This document shows positions 16,402 through 24,512 of a stretch of 64,000 nucleotides of DNA, piece by piece (the first letter of the stretch is position 1; each line of letters starts with the position of its first letter). A program made the position numbers and the translations under genes. Below the pieces are notes generated by a model. It was not told where the DNA came from, searched no databases, and worked only from the letters and a program-made list of their open reading frames with translations. The DNA comes from an uncultured Clostridium sp. (GTDB lineage: Bacteria; Bacillota; Clostridia; Lachnospirales; Lachnospiraceae). Location of the stretch: NCBI GenBank assembly GCA_900538475.1, contig UPYT01000014.1:1-64000 (forward strand). The letters are read 5' to 3'.

Positions 16402-16686
16402 ATGGACGTTGCGGTTTCTCTGGAAGTTCTTCAGAAAAAGGCGGCTGAGGATATACAGCTTAGGAAACGGCTTTGGGATACAAGAAAAAGTCAGAATCCA
16501 TTATCAGATTTCTGCAGAATCTGCAGGGAGCAGGGAGAGGAACTTTATGAAATGGATTTGCTTCAGGCGGGGGAGGAACTTTATGCCGCTATGAAACGCA
16601 GTACCAATGGAGGCGGAGAGAATTCTCCAGTTTTAAAAGGGGAAGATGATTTGTATGAGTTGTTTTTTGCCCAGCTGCCAAAGTAA
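16402..16686 (+). CDS. Small Nif11-like protein
   Basis: A 94-residue hydrophilic protein. Its first 65 residues have the helical spacing of Nif11-type domains: a helix with LQKKAAEDIQLRKRL, a short linker, then LSDFCRICREQGEEL and a third helix beginning MDLLQAGEEL. A NGGG stretch follows at about residue 70, then an acidic helix. Nif11-like proteins include precursors of modified peptides. No modification enzyme or exporter is near, so a peptide-precursor role is only a possibility. Similarity is by pattern and weak. It lies 5 bases after brnQ with an AAAGGAG ribosome site, and 54 bases before the XdhC-like gene. Confidence 0.45.
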   Translation: MDVAVSLEVLQKKAAEDIQLRKRLWDTRKSQNPLSDFCRICREQGEELYEMDLLQAGEELYAAMKRSTNGGGENSPVLKGEDDLYELFFAQLPK

Positions 16687-16740
16687 GAGCGCGGCAGAAG
16701 CGTTACAGTGAAAATGGAATAAAAGAAAGGGGAATGTGGG

Positions 16741-17805
16741 ATGCGAAGCTTTTATGAAGCGGTTTCCCGATGTAATCCGGAAGAACAGAATTTGGCAGTG
16801 ACAGTGCTGGCGGGGCCGCATTTTGGAGAAAAGGCTCTTTTTTCAGATGGGCAGCTGATATTTGATACAGAGGAAAAAGGATACCTGAAGGAACATAAGG
16901 AAGAGGTCTGGATAGCGGTTCGAGATAAGAAACAGTGCAGGGACAGCATTGCTGAGGTGGCAGGAATACCGGTTTTCTGCGACTGGCTGGGGCAGGAAAA
17001 CTGTCTGGTTATCTGCGGCGGAGGTCATGTTTCCATTCCGGTCATTGAGATTGGAAGGATGCTGGGCTTTGAAGTAATTGTGCTGGAGGATCGTCCTGTA
17101 TTTGCAGACAATGCAAGACGGGCAGGGGCCAGCCAGGTGATTTGTGAACCCTTTGAAGCGGGTCTGGATCAAATACCGGGCAGCAGCAGTACCTATTTCG
17201 TTCTTGTAACCAGGGGACACGTCTACGATCAGATTTGTCTGAAGAAAATCGTAGAAAAGCCTCATGCTTATATTGGAATGCTGGGAAATCGGAAACGAGT
17301 ACAGATGGTGAAAAACGCTGTTTTGGAATACGGAGCAGCGCCGCAGGTAATTGAGCGCATCCACACGCCGATAGGATTGGATATTGGCTCAGAAACTCCG
17401 GCAGAACTGGGAGTTGCGATTATGGCTGAGATTATTCAGGTGAAAAACAGAGGAATTAGACAGAACGGATATTCCAGAGATATGCTTCACGCCCTTTTGA
17501 AGACTGGAAATGGGGGAAAGGCTGGTGTGATGGCAACTATTGTTGGAAAAAAGGGATCTACGCCTCGTGAGGCGGGAACGAAAATGCTGGTACAGCCAGA
17601 CGGCCATTGCATTGGAACCATAGGAGGCGGCCGTGCGGAGGCAGTTATGATGAACCGCGCGCTTGAACTTCTGAAGTCCGGAGCTGAGCACTCAATGCTG
17701 TGTTATGTGAATATGGCAGGAGAGGAGTCGGAAGAGGAAGGAAGCTGCGGAGGCGGAGTGATTTATGTGCTGCTGGAACCTGTTTTCTGCAGAAAGGAGC
17801 TGTGA
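16741..17805 (+). CDS. XdhC/CoxI family protein with permuted domains
   Basis: A 354-residue protein of the family that matures molybdenum hydroxylases by delivering or sulfurating the cofactor. The first 80 residues are poorly recognisable. A Rossmann domain follows with LVICGGGHVSIPVIEIGRML (about 89-108) and LVTRGHVYD, as in the XdhC C-terminal domain. The last third holds the CoxI-type segment, GKKGSTPREAGTKMLV and GTIGGGRAEA (about 262-300), with CGGG near the end. In the usual XdhC the CoxI-type segment comes first. No xanthine dehydrogenase or other molybdenum enzyme gene is adjacent. The ribosome site is AGAAAGGGG. It lies 3 bases before the lyase-like gene. Confidence 0.75.
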   Translation: MRSFYEAVSRCNPEEQNLAVTVLAGPHFGEKALFSDGQLIFDTEEKGYLKEHKEEVWIAVRDKKQCRDSIAEVAGIPVFCDWLGQENCLVICGGGHVSIPVIEIGRMLGFEVIVLEDRPVFADNARRAGASQVICEPFEAGLDQIPGSSSTYFVLVTRGHVYDQICLKKIVEKPHAYIGMLGNRKRVQMVKNAVLEYGAAPQVIERIHTPIGLDIGSETPAELGVAIMAEIIQVKNRGIRQNGYSRDMLHALLKTGNGGKAGVMATIVGKKGSTPREAGTKMLVQPDGHCIGTIGGGRAEAVMMNRALELLKSGAEHSMLCYVNMAGEESEEEGSCGGGVIYVLLEPVFCRKEL

Positions 17806-17808
17806 TTT

Positions 17809-19098
17809 GTGAAGGAAACACCATTAAACGGACGGATGCTGGCAGGTGGCTGTCCGGATGGACAGGAATATAATACTCAGCTTTTGTATTTTACCTGCTC
17901 GTCTCTTGGGGAGAGCGGAGACAGAGTTTATATGATAAGTGATCAGGGGGGAAGCCCCAATGTGATAGTAAAGGATCTGTTTACCGGAAAAGAGAAGGTT
18001 CTTACACAGAATCAGGCAGGTACTTTAAAAAGCTACGTTTACTTTGACGGAGAGAAGAATCGGGGGCTGGGGAAGGCCAGTGTCTGTCTCGATTATGTAA
18101 GGGAAATCATTTATTTTATTCAGGATGATAAAATATGCAGGGCAGACCGGGAGGGAAGGATTACTGTGCTGAACCGGATACCGGAGGAGCGAATGACAGC
18201 ATTTACTCATGTCAGTGCAGATGGAAAGCGACTTTGTGTCCCTATGACAGACGGCAGATGCCTGGATTTTGATCCGGAAACAGAGGGAGCCGGGCTTGAC
18301 CGGCGTCCGGTTTATGATATTGACGGACGGGTGCAGGAGGAAAATTTAAACAGCTATCTCTGTGTTTATGATACAGAAACAGGAGAGCTGCTGTTTGAAA
18401 AAACAGTTCCGAAATGCTGGATTACCCATGTGCAGTTTCATCCAATCAATCCGGAAATTATTATGTATAACCATGAGTGGCCCAGCTTTGACTGCGGGAT
18501 CCGGCGTATCTGGATGTATGACCATGAAACGGATTCTCTGATTCGTGTCCGCACCGAGGGAAGCGATACTCTGGGGAATCCAAGGGGCTTTGCACGAAGA
18601 GCGGAGGATTGGGTCTGCCATGAGATGTGGAGTGATGACGGAACTCAGATTATTTATCATGGCGGCTATGCAGGCGGTCCGGCTATGGTTGGCCGGTATG
18701 AGCTGGCTACAAAAAGGTACTGGGAAATTGCTTTGCCGGATGATTACAATGCCTATGGCCATTTTACTATGGATCACAGGGGAAACCTGGTGTGCGACGG
18801 GTATTTTAAATATCCCTGGGAGGTAAAGCAGGTTCGGGAAAACAGTACAGATAACGGGCCGGATCCACATAAAAAGGATGCGGAGTATATCTGCAAGGTC
18901 ATTCCGGACTGGGAAAAGGGAACTCTGACCTGGATTCCTCTTTGCAAACACGAAAGTGACTGGCTGGGGCAGGATGCCCACCCTCATCCCATATACAGTC
19001 ATACGGGAGACAGGATCTTCTTTAACAGCCGGATGGAACGCTCGGTAAAGGTTTACTGTGTTTCAGCAAGAACGCCTCAGAAGGCTGAGAAAGAATAG
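17809..19098 (+). CDS. Oligogalacturonate-lyase-like beta-propeller (PL22 type)
   Basis: A 429-residue protein predicted as a seven-bladed propeller. It shows the histidine motifs typical of oligogalacturonate lyases, which cleave pectin-derived unsaturated oligouronides by beta-elimination: VQFHPINPEIIMYNHEWP (about 207-224), a CHEMWSDDG segment at about 268, and QDAHPHPIYSHTGDRI (about 385-400). There is no signal peptide, so it acts inside the cell. The start is a GTG at 17809, with AGAAAGGAG 9 bases before, only 3 bases after the XdhC-like stop. Coupling to an XdhC-like gene is odd, as no pectin transporter is nearby. Family sure, substrate less so. Confidence 0.75.
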   Translation: MKETPLNGRMLAGGCPDGQEYNTQLLYFTCSSLGESGDRVYMISDQGGSPNVIVKDLFTGKEKVLTQNQAGTLKSYVYFDGEKNRGLGKASVCLDYVREIIYFIQDDKICRADREGRITVLNRIPEERMTAFTHVSADGKRLCVPMTDGRCLDFDPETEGAGLDRRPVYDIDGRVQEENLNSYLCVYDTETGELLFEKTVPKCWITHVQFHPINPEIIMYNHEWPSFDCGIRRIWMYDHETDSLIRVRTEGSDTLGNPRGFARRAEDWVCHEMWSDDGTQIIYHGGYAGGPAMVGRYELATKRYWEIALPDDYNAYGHFTMDHRGNLVCDGYFKYPWEVKQVRENSTDNGPDPHKKDAEYICKVIPDWEKGTLTWIPLCKHESDWLGQDAHPHPIYSHTGDRIFFNSRMERSVKVYCVSARTPQKAEKE

Positions 19099-19114
19099 AA
19101 TAGAAGTGTGAATG

Positions 19115-19155
19115 GCGGCAGTTTGAAGCATTTGCTTGGAACTGCCGCATTGTTG
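19115..19155 (+). terminator. Terminator after the lyase-like gene
   Basis: GCGGCAGTT (19115-19123) pairs with AACTGCCGC (19140-19148), followed by ATTGTTGTATTT, which is T-rich but interrupted. Confidence 0.6.
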
Positions 19156-19219
19156 TATTTGCAGAAAAGAGATTTCTGTGGGGGAATAATTTCTATAGGG
19201 GACTCTTGAGCCATGATGC

Positions 19220-19373
19220 AGATTTTGCATTTATAGAGGGAAAGGGCGGATTCTGCACAATTCATGGCGGAGATTTTGCATTTAAGGAGAAAAAGAACTG
19301 CTTCCTGCACAAATCAGAGGAGAAATTTTGCATTTACGGTGGGAAAAGAGGAATTCTATATAAAACTCAGAGG
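19220..19373. repeat. Three tandem imperfect repeats of about 50 bases
   Basis: Units at 19220-19270, 19271-19320 and 19321-19373 each begin AGATTTTGCATTTA or AGAAATTTTGCATTTA and end near CAGAGG or CATGGCGG, with a CTGCACAA block inside the first two. They lie in a 623-base gap with no convincing gene. A degenerate fourth unit may precede them (about 19157-19205). Open frames cross the repeat on both strands but have no ribosome sites. Confidence 0.75.
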
Positions 19374-19642
19374 TATGATATACACAGAGTGTTGACTGTC
19401 GAAACCTTAAAAAATAGATGTTCAAACATCTGTATTTTGAGGGCATACGGAGAGAACACGTGCCAGGGGCCTTTATTTGGTGGAAACAAGAAAAGAAATA
19501 GGAAAACTTCTGAAGCACAAACAAAAGGAATAAATTTATGATACAATCGAAAACAGGAATGTCGTTAGAGTACATGATGGTTTGACGGAATACAAAGCCC
19601 GGAAAAAAGGCAGAGCTAGGAAAATGAACGAAGTCTGGAAGG

Positions 19643-19698
19643 AATACAAAAACAAAAATACAAAAACAGAAATACAAAAACAGAAATACGAAAACCTG
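19643..19698. repeat. Four tandem 14-base repeats
   Basis: Four consecutive copies of AATACAAAAACAGA, the first ending AAA and the last slightly changed (AATACGAAAACCTG). They end 24 bases before the start of the reductase-like gene, in its probable 5' leader. Confidence 0.85.
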
Positions 19699-19721
19699 GA
19701 AAGATAGAGGAATTGAATACT

Positions 19722-20333
19722 ATGAGAGAAATCAGTTTGTTTATTGCAATGAGTCTTGACGGTTATATTGCAGATAGCCGCGGCGGTGTGGATTGGCTAA
19801 CGGGTCAGAAAGAGGATGGAGAGATGATAGATACCTATTCTCTGTTTATTAGAGATGTGGATACAGTACTGATGGGCTGGAATACCTACCATCAGATTGT
19901 AACAGAGCTGTCACCGGAACAGTGGATATACGAGGGCTTGAAGACCTATGTATTTACGCATTCGGAGCATCTGTCTTCCGATGAGATCTGCTTTACGGAC
20001 AGGGAACCAGAAGAACTTTTGGAGGAATTGAGGCAGCAGGAAGGAAAGAAAATCTGGATTTGCGGGGGAGCAAATCTTGTGGGGCAGCTGAGAGGAAAGG
20101 GATTGATTGACGAGTATTATATTTCTGTGATTCCCACACTTTTGGGAGACGGCATTCGCCTTTTTAAAGACAAGAGCACAGAACAGAAGCTGGAGCTGGT
20201 AAGTACACAAAATTATAATGGAATTGTGGATTTGGTTTATATAAAGAAGAGCGAATTCCACGGGTGCGTAATGGTTCCTATTTTACATTCCGTGCAAAAC
20301 GTGTATAATAAAGATCACGGGAAAAATTTATAA
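19722..20333 (+). CDS. RibD C-terminal/dihydrofolate-reductase-like protein
   Basis: A 203-residue NADPH-binding reductase-like protein of the family that includes YyaP, YwjB and the RibD C-terminal domain. Signatures are SLFIAMSLDGYIA (about 4-16), the VDTVLMGWNTY segment (about 46-56), KIWICGGANLVGQL (about 111-124) and LIDEYYISVIPTLLGDGIRL (about 130-149). The substrate is not known. The ATG at 19722 has GAGG 11 bases upstream. A TTG three codons earlier has no usable spacing. The last 25 residues extend beyond the usual end of the family, and their coding DNA contains the promoter of the next gene. Confidence 0.8.
   Translation: MREISLFIAMSLDGYIADSRGGVDWLTGQKEDGEMIDTYSLFIRDVDTVLMGWNTYHQIVTELSPEQWIYEGLKTYVFTHSEHLSSDEICFTDREPEELLEELRQQEGKKIWICGGANLVGQLRGKGLIDEYYISVIPTLLGDGIRLFKDKSTEQKLELVSTQNYNGIVDLVYIKKSEFHGCVMVPILHSVQNVYNKDHGKNL
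20282..20309 (+). promoter_or_regulatory. Promoter of the PIN-like gene, inside the upstream coding region
   Basis: -35 TTTACA (20282-20287), 16-base spacer and perfect -10 TATAAT (20304-20309), 38 bases before the ATG at 20347. It lies in the 3' extension of the reductase-like gene. Confidence 0.7.
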
Positions 20334-20346
20334 CGGAGAGAATGAA

Positions 20347-21927
20347 ATGAGAAGAACCTATTTAATCGACAGCGAGAATATCAACGATGTGTGGGTGGAG
20401 CTTCTGCAGGTACTGGAGGATGGGGATGAGATTCTGGTATTTTATACAGATAAAAGCGCACACATGGGCTATGATAGAATCGTTTGTCTGATGGAACAAA
20501 AGCGAGGGGCGGTTCACTGGATCAAGTGTTTTGAAGGGCAGAATGCCCTGGATTTTCAGCTGGTGACAGAGCTGGGAAGCTGTCTGTCTCAGAATGGCAG
20601 CCGGGAATATATCATTGTTTCCAATGATACCGGATATGACGCTGTAGTTCGTTACTGGCAGCAGAAGGGATGCTCTGTGCGGAGAATTAAGGGTACAGAT
20701 TGTGAGAAGGGAGCGCCGGAGGAAAGACGCCAGGAAGAGAAGGCAGAGAAAGCCGTATCAGAAAAGAAGGGCCGAAACAATAAGTCTGAAAAGGTTGGAG
20801 CTGCAGCGCGTGTTCACGGAGAGGAGCCGGCCGCTCAAAAATCCTGTGCAGAAAAAAATTGCGGAGAGGAGCCGATTCTCCAAGAATCCTGCGCAGCAGG
20901 AAATCACAGGAAAGGACAGGAGAAATCGGAATCCTGTGCAGCTGGAAACCGCAGAGAAGAACAGGAAAAATCAGAATCCTGCGCAGTGGAAAATCACGGA
21001 GAAAAGCCGGGAAAATCAGCATCTTCTGCAAAGAAGGTTCGTAGGAAAAAGTCTCCGAAGGCAGTATCTGCAGAGAACGGGCGCGGAGAAATGAGAGAAG
21101 CGGAAGCTTGTGCAGAGGACATCTGCGGAGAAATGAGAAAAGTGGAAGCTTGTGCAGAGAACAGCTGCGAAGAAATGTCCCCAAAGGAAGTGTCAGCGGG
21201 AAAGGACGAAGCAGAAGGCGAGGGAAGCTGCGGGCAGACCACTTCTGAGGGAAACGGCAGAAAAAAGAGAAAAAACAGACGAAAAAAAACACAAAAAGAG
21301 AAGAAGGAAGAATGCCGGGAGTTCGCTGAGGAGGATACCCTGGTTTTTACGGAGAAACCAGAGCCGTTCGAAGACGACGAAGCTGTTTTAGAGCAGGAGC
21401 TCTTTGGAGACGGAGAGGAAGACAGGGAAAACGGCGAAGCAGAAACAGAAGAAAAACACAATGGCGGCGGCGCTGACTGGAAGGAAGAGCTTTTGAAGAT
21501 TTTCCGTCGAACAGGAAGCCGGGAGCCGGAGGAGGATCGGAGATTTCTCCTGGAGCTTTGCAAAACCCTGAAGCTTTCGAATATGTCTCTGGTTCACAAT
21601 GTGATGGAGTATCATTTTGGTCTGGCAACTGGAAACGGAATTTATCGTTTTATTCGAGAAAATCCTGGCTGCCGGGGAGAACTTTCCGCCGGATACAGCA
21701 ACAACAAAAAGGAAAGAGAACGCCGGTATCTGGAACTGATTCTGGCACGCAGTGAAATGAGCCTGCAGGAAGGAGATGTGGATCAAATTCTGAAGATTCT
21801 TAACGGGGTACCCAAGAAGAATCTGAATGGGATTCATTCAGCTTTGCTGCGCCGGTTTGGGCAGGAGGATGGAGGAAGCTTTTATGCGGTTCTCCGAAAT
21901 CATGTAAAGATTATCCGGGCACTGTAG
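20347..21927 (+). CDS. PIN/NYN-like domain protein with a long repetitive linker
   Basis: A 526-residue protein in three parts. Residues 1-120 look like a PIN/NYN nuclease fold: TYLIDSENIND with two acidic residues, ILVFYTDKS, then LDFQLVTELG and YIIVSNDTGYDAVVRYW, the usual positions of the acidic metal-binding residues. Residues about 160-290 are repeats, five of 15 residues with an SCA-x-x-N core and then three of 14 with ACAE-x-x-x-xE. They are followed by a strongly basic KKRKNRRKK stretch and an acidic segment. Residues about 375-526 are helical with no known family, including a repeated helix pattern. An RNA-processing role is inferred only from the first domain. Confidence 0.65.
   Translation: MRRTYLIDSENINDVWVELLQVLEDGDEILVFYTDKSAHMGYDRIVCLMEQKRGAVHWIKCFEGQNALDFQLVTELGSCLSQNGSREYIIVSNDTGYDAVVRYWQQKGCSVRRIKGTDCEKGAPEERRQEEKAEKAVSEKKGRNNKSEKVGAAARVHGEEPAAQKSCAEKNCGEEPILQESCAAGNHRKGQEKSESCAAGNRREEQEKSESCAVENHGEKPGKSASSAKKVRRKKSPKAVSAENGRGEMREAEACAEDICGEMRKVEACAENSCEEMSPKEVSAGKDEAEGEGSCGQTTSEGNGRKKRKNRRKKTQKEKKEECREFAEEDTLVFTEKPEPFEDDEAVLEQELFGDGEEDRENGEAETEEKHNGGGADWKEELLKIFRRTGSREPEEDRRFLLELCKTLKLSNMSLVHNVMEYHFGLATGNGIYRFIRENPGCRGELSAGYSNNKKERERRYLELILARSEMSLQEGDVDQILKILNGVPKKNLNGIHSALLRRFGQEDGGSFYAVLRNHVKIIRAL
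20834..21190 (+). repeat. In-frame tandem repeats of 45 and 42 bases in the PIN-like gene
   Basis: Five units of 45 bases centre on TCCTGYGCAG (20842, 20887, 20932, 20977, with a diverged TCTTCTGCAA at 21022). Three units of 42 bases centre on TGCAGAG (21069, 21111, 21153). Both arrays stay in frame. The alternative frames stay open across them, which explains long but meaningless frames there. Confidence 0.85.
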
Positions 21928-22076
21928 AGTTGTGGGAGTTTTTGCAGAGTGAATGATTCAACAATAACACGTCTGGATAGATGCGGAACTATTATAGAAA
22001 GAAAAAGGCTCGCAGGAGAGACTGGGAGAACGCCGGTAAAGGCTCAGAAAAAGAATAAAATATAAAGAATAAACGC

Positions 22077-22143
22077 AAAAGGCCAGAGGCCGCTGCAGAT
22101 GATACTTGTCTTAGCTGCAGCGGCGCTGGCCTTTATTTTTCTT
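22077..22143. terminator. Bidirectional terminator between the PIN-like gene and coaX
   Basis: AAAGGCCAG...GCCGCTGCAG pairs with CTGCAGCGGC...CTGGCCTTT to give about 20 bp of stem, with TTATTTTTC on the plus side and a CAAAA-rich left flank that serves the minus strand. Confidence 0.85.
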
Positions 22144-22171
22144 TATTTCAGAGGAAAATCTCTTGCTCTGA

Positions 22172-22942
22172 CTACAGATTCTTATTCTTTTCAAAAAGAA
22201 TCAGCAGCCCCTTTAACATCAGAGCCTCATCATACTGGATTTGATGGCGGCACAGAGGCATAATAAAGCGGGACAGTCCTCCGGTGGCAACCAGAGAAGC
22301 AGGCTGCCCCAGTTCTTCTTCAATCCGGTCAATCAGGCCGTCGATCATGCCGGCATTGCCGTACATAATTCCGCTTCTCATACAGTCAATGGTATTTTTT
22401 CCGATGACCTTTTTGGGAATATCCAGGCTGATAGAGGGAAGCTGGGCGGTTTTGCTGCTTAAGGTATCTAGGGAAATACGAAGTCCAGGCAGAATGGTTC
22501 CTCCGATATAATTGCCGGCCGGATCTACCACAGACATAGTGGTGGCAGTTCCCATATCAATGACGATGATGGGGCAGGGATAATCCCGAATAGCAGCGAC
22601 AGCATCAACAATCAGATCGCTGCCGACGGTTTTCGGGTTGTCCATAAGAATATTCATGCCGGTTTTGATGCCGGATCCAACCAGCATGGGGTGATGGCCC
22701 AGGATTTTCTTTACGGCTGAGGAAATGGCGGCATTCAGAGGAGGCACAACAGAAGAAAGAATAGAGCCCTCAATATCAGCTGTGCAAATGCCGTGAATTT
22801 CCAGAATATTTTTAATATTTATGGCATATTCTGTGCTTGTTTTATTGTGATTGGTGGTCAGGCGTTCAACAAAATATGTTTTTTCTGAGTCAATGCAGCC
22901 TACCACAATATTGGTGTTTCCCATATCCAGTGCTAAAATCAT
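22172..22942 (-). CDS. coaX: Type III pantothenate kinase
   Basis: A 256-residue enzyme that phosphorylates pantothenate, the first step of CoA synthesis. It has the ASKHA-type phosphate loop LALDMGNTNIVVG at residues 3-15, GSDLIVDAVAA at about 103-113, VIDMGTATTMSVVD at about 125-138 and GGTILPGLRIS at about 145-155, all characteristic of CoaX. The start ATG at 22942 has AAAGGAG upstream. Longer frames reaching 23068 lack a ribosome site. It is divergent from coaBC, with the next CoA steps on the other strand 222 bases away. Confidence 0.95.
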   Translation of the reverse strand: MILALDMGNTNIVVGCIDSEKTYFVERLTTNHNKTSTEYAINIKNILEIHGICTADIEGSILSSVVPPLNAAISSAVKKILGHHPMLVGSGIKTGMNILMDNPKTVGSDLIVDAVAAIRDYPCPIIVIDMGTATTMSVVDPAGNYIGGTILPGLRISLDTLSSKTAQLPSISLDIPKKVIGKNTIDCMRSGIMYGNAGMIDGLIDRIEEELGQPASLVATGGLSRFIMPLCRHQIQYDEALMLKGLLILFEKNKNL

Positions 22943-23164
22943 TGGAAAAGCTCCTTTCCCGATTCCTGAAGGGAACCGGCAGAATCTGTGTATTTTCAGG
23001 CAGAAAACGAACCGCAAAAAGCAGTTGTTTTGCACACTCATCCTATCATATTTTACAGGGAAACACAATCGGAATCCCTTTTAAATACGCAATTTTTGTG
23101 CTATACTGATTCCATTGCAAATGTTTGCCGGGGCAGGCTCCGGCGGTAAAATCAGGAGGGACTA

Positions 23165-24355
23165 ATGCTGAAAGGAAAGACAGTAGTTCTTGGCGTAACA
23201 GGCGGAATTGCCGCCTACAAAATAGCCAGCCTGGCAAGTATGCTGGTAAAGCAGCATGCAGATGTGCAGGTGATTATGACAGAAAATGCAACGAATTTTA
23301 TTACTCCTACTACCTTTGAAACATTGACAGGGAACAAATGTCTGGTTGATACCTTTGACAGAAATTTTCAGTTCCAGGTGGAACATGTAGCTCTGGCCAA
23401 GCGGGCGGATATTTTCATGATTGCCCCGGCGACAGCCAATGTGATTGCAAAGGTGGCCCACGGGCTGGCAGATGATATGCTGACAACTACATTTTTGGCT
23501 TGCAAAAAACCGAAATACATTGTTCCGGCCATGAATACCCAGATGTATGAAAATCCCATCACTCAGGATAATCTGGATATCTGCCGCAGATATGGGATGC
23601 ATGTGGTGGAACCGGCCAGCGGATATCTGGCCTGTGGGGATACAGGAGCAGGAAAGATGCCGGAGCCGGAGCTTTTGATGGAATATATTATGCAGGAGCT
23701 GGCTTTTGAAAAGGATATGGCGGGGAAAAAAGTCCTGGTGACAGCCGGTCCCACCAGGGAAGCCATTGATCCGGTTCGTTATATTACCAATCACTCCACC
23801 GGGAAAATGGGCTATGCCATTGCGCAGGCAGCTGCCAGACGGGGCGCGGAAGTGACTCTGGTAAGCGGGCCGGTCAATTTAAAGGCCCCTCTTGGCGTGA
23901 ATCTGGTGCCGGTGACAAGCGCCGGGGAAATGTTTCAGGCAGTAACTGAAGCAAGCAGCAGTCAGGATGTGATTATTAAGGCGGCAGCTGTGGCTGATTA
24001 CCGCCCCAAATATGTGGGAACAGAGAAAACAAAGAAAAAAGACGGGGATATGAATCTGGAAATGGAACGGACAGATGATATTCTTGCATGGCTGGGGAAC
24101 CACAGACAGACGGGCCAGGTACTCTGCGGATTTTCCATGGAGACAGAAAATATGCTGGAAAATTCTCAGGCAAAACTGGAGAAGAAGCATGTAGATATGA
24201 TTGTTGCCAATAATTTAAAGACAGCCGGGGCAGGCTTTGGAACAGATACGAACGTTGTGACCATAATTACTAAAGAAGGGGCAGAGGAGCTGGCTATGAT
24301 GACAAAGGAACAGGTGGCTCATCAGCTTTTGAACCGGATTATGGACAGATTCTGA
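23165..24355 (+). CDS. coaBC: Bifunctional phosphopantothenoylcysteine synthetase/decarboxylase
   Basis: A 396-residue enzyme that joins cysteine to 4'-phosphopantothenate and then decarboxylates the product. The flavin-dependent decarboxylase half (CoaC, about 1-185) has GGIAAYKIA, VEHVALAKRAD with the catalytic His, PAMNTQMYENP and ACGDTGAGKMPEPE with the catalytic Cys. The synthetase half (CoaB) has LVTAGPTREAIDPVRYI, STGKMG and the catalytic-lysine segment IIKAAAVADYRP. AGGAGG is 5 bases before the ATG. With the divergent coaX this makes a small CoA locus. Confidence 0.95.
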   Translation: MLKGKTVVLGVTGGIAAYKIASLASMLVKQHADVQVIMTENATNFITPTTFETLTGNKCLVDTFDRNFQFQVEHVALAKRADIFMIAPATANVIAKVAHGLADDMLTTTFLACKKPKYIVPAMNTQMYENPITQDNLDICRRYGMHVVEPASGYLACGDTGAGKMPEPELLMEYIMQELAFEKDMAGKKVLVTAGPTREAIDPVRYITNHSTGKMGYAIAQAAARRGAEVTLVSGPVNLKAPLGVNLVPVTSAGEMFQAVTEASSSQDVIIKAAAVADYRPKYVGTEKTKKKDGDMNLEMERTDDILAWLGNHRQTGQVLCGFSMETENMLENSQAKLEKKHVDMIVANNLKTAGAGFGTDTNVVTIITKEGAEELAMMTKEQVAHQLLNRIMDRF

Positions 24356-24406
24356 GGCTGAAAGGCAAGAAACTTCAGGAAGTGATCATTATGCCCTGGA
24401 ACCCTG

Positions 24407-24435
24407 TTGCCAGAGCTGGATTTCTCTGGTACAAT
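24407..24435 (+). promoter_or_regulatory. Promoter of prfC
   Basis: -35 TTGCCA (24407-24412), 17-base spacer and -10 TACAAT (24430-24435), with TGG just before the -10 as in extended -10 promoters. It lies 78 bases before the start codon. Confidence 0.7.
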
Positions 24436-24512
24436 CATGGATTGAAGAGAAATTTGCGCAGCAATCGATCTGTGCAGCAGAGCTTTAATCAGAAGATTTG
24501 GAGGACAGACTT

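Noticed and set aside
19220..19373. CRISPR array
   Set aside because: Units are imperfect over their whole length and there is no repeat-spacer alternation. No cas gene is near.
20687..21292. Long minus-strand frame within the PIN-like gene
   Set aside because: Caused by the in-frame 45- and 42-base repeats; the plus strand has start, ribosome site and domain matches.
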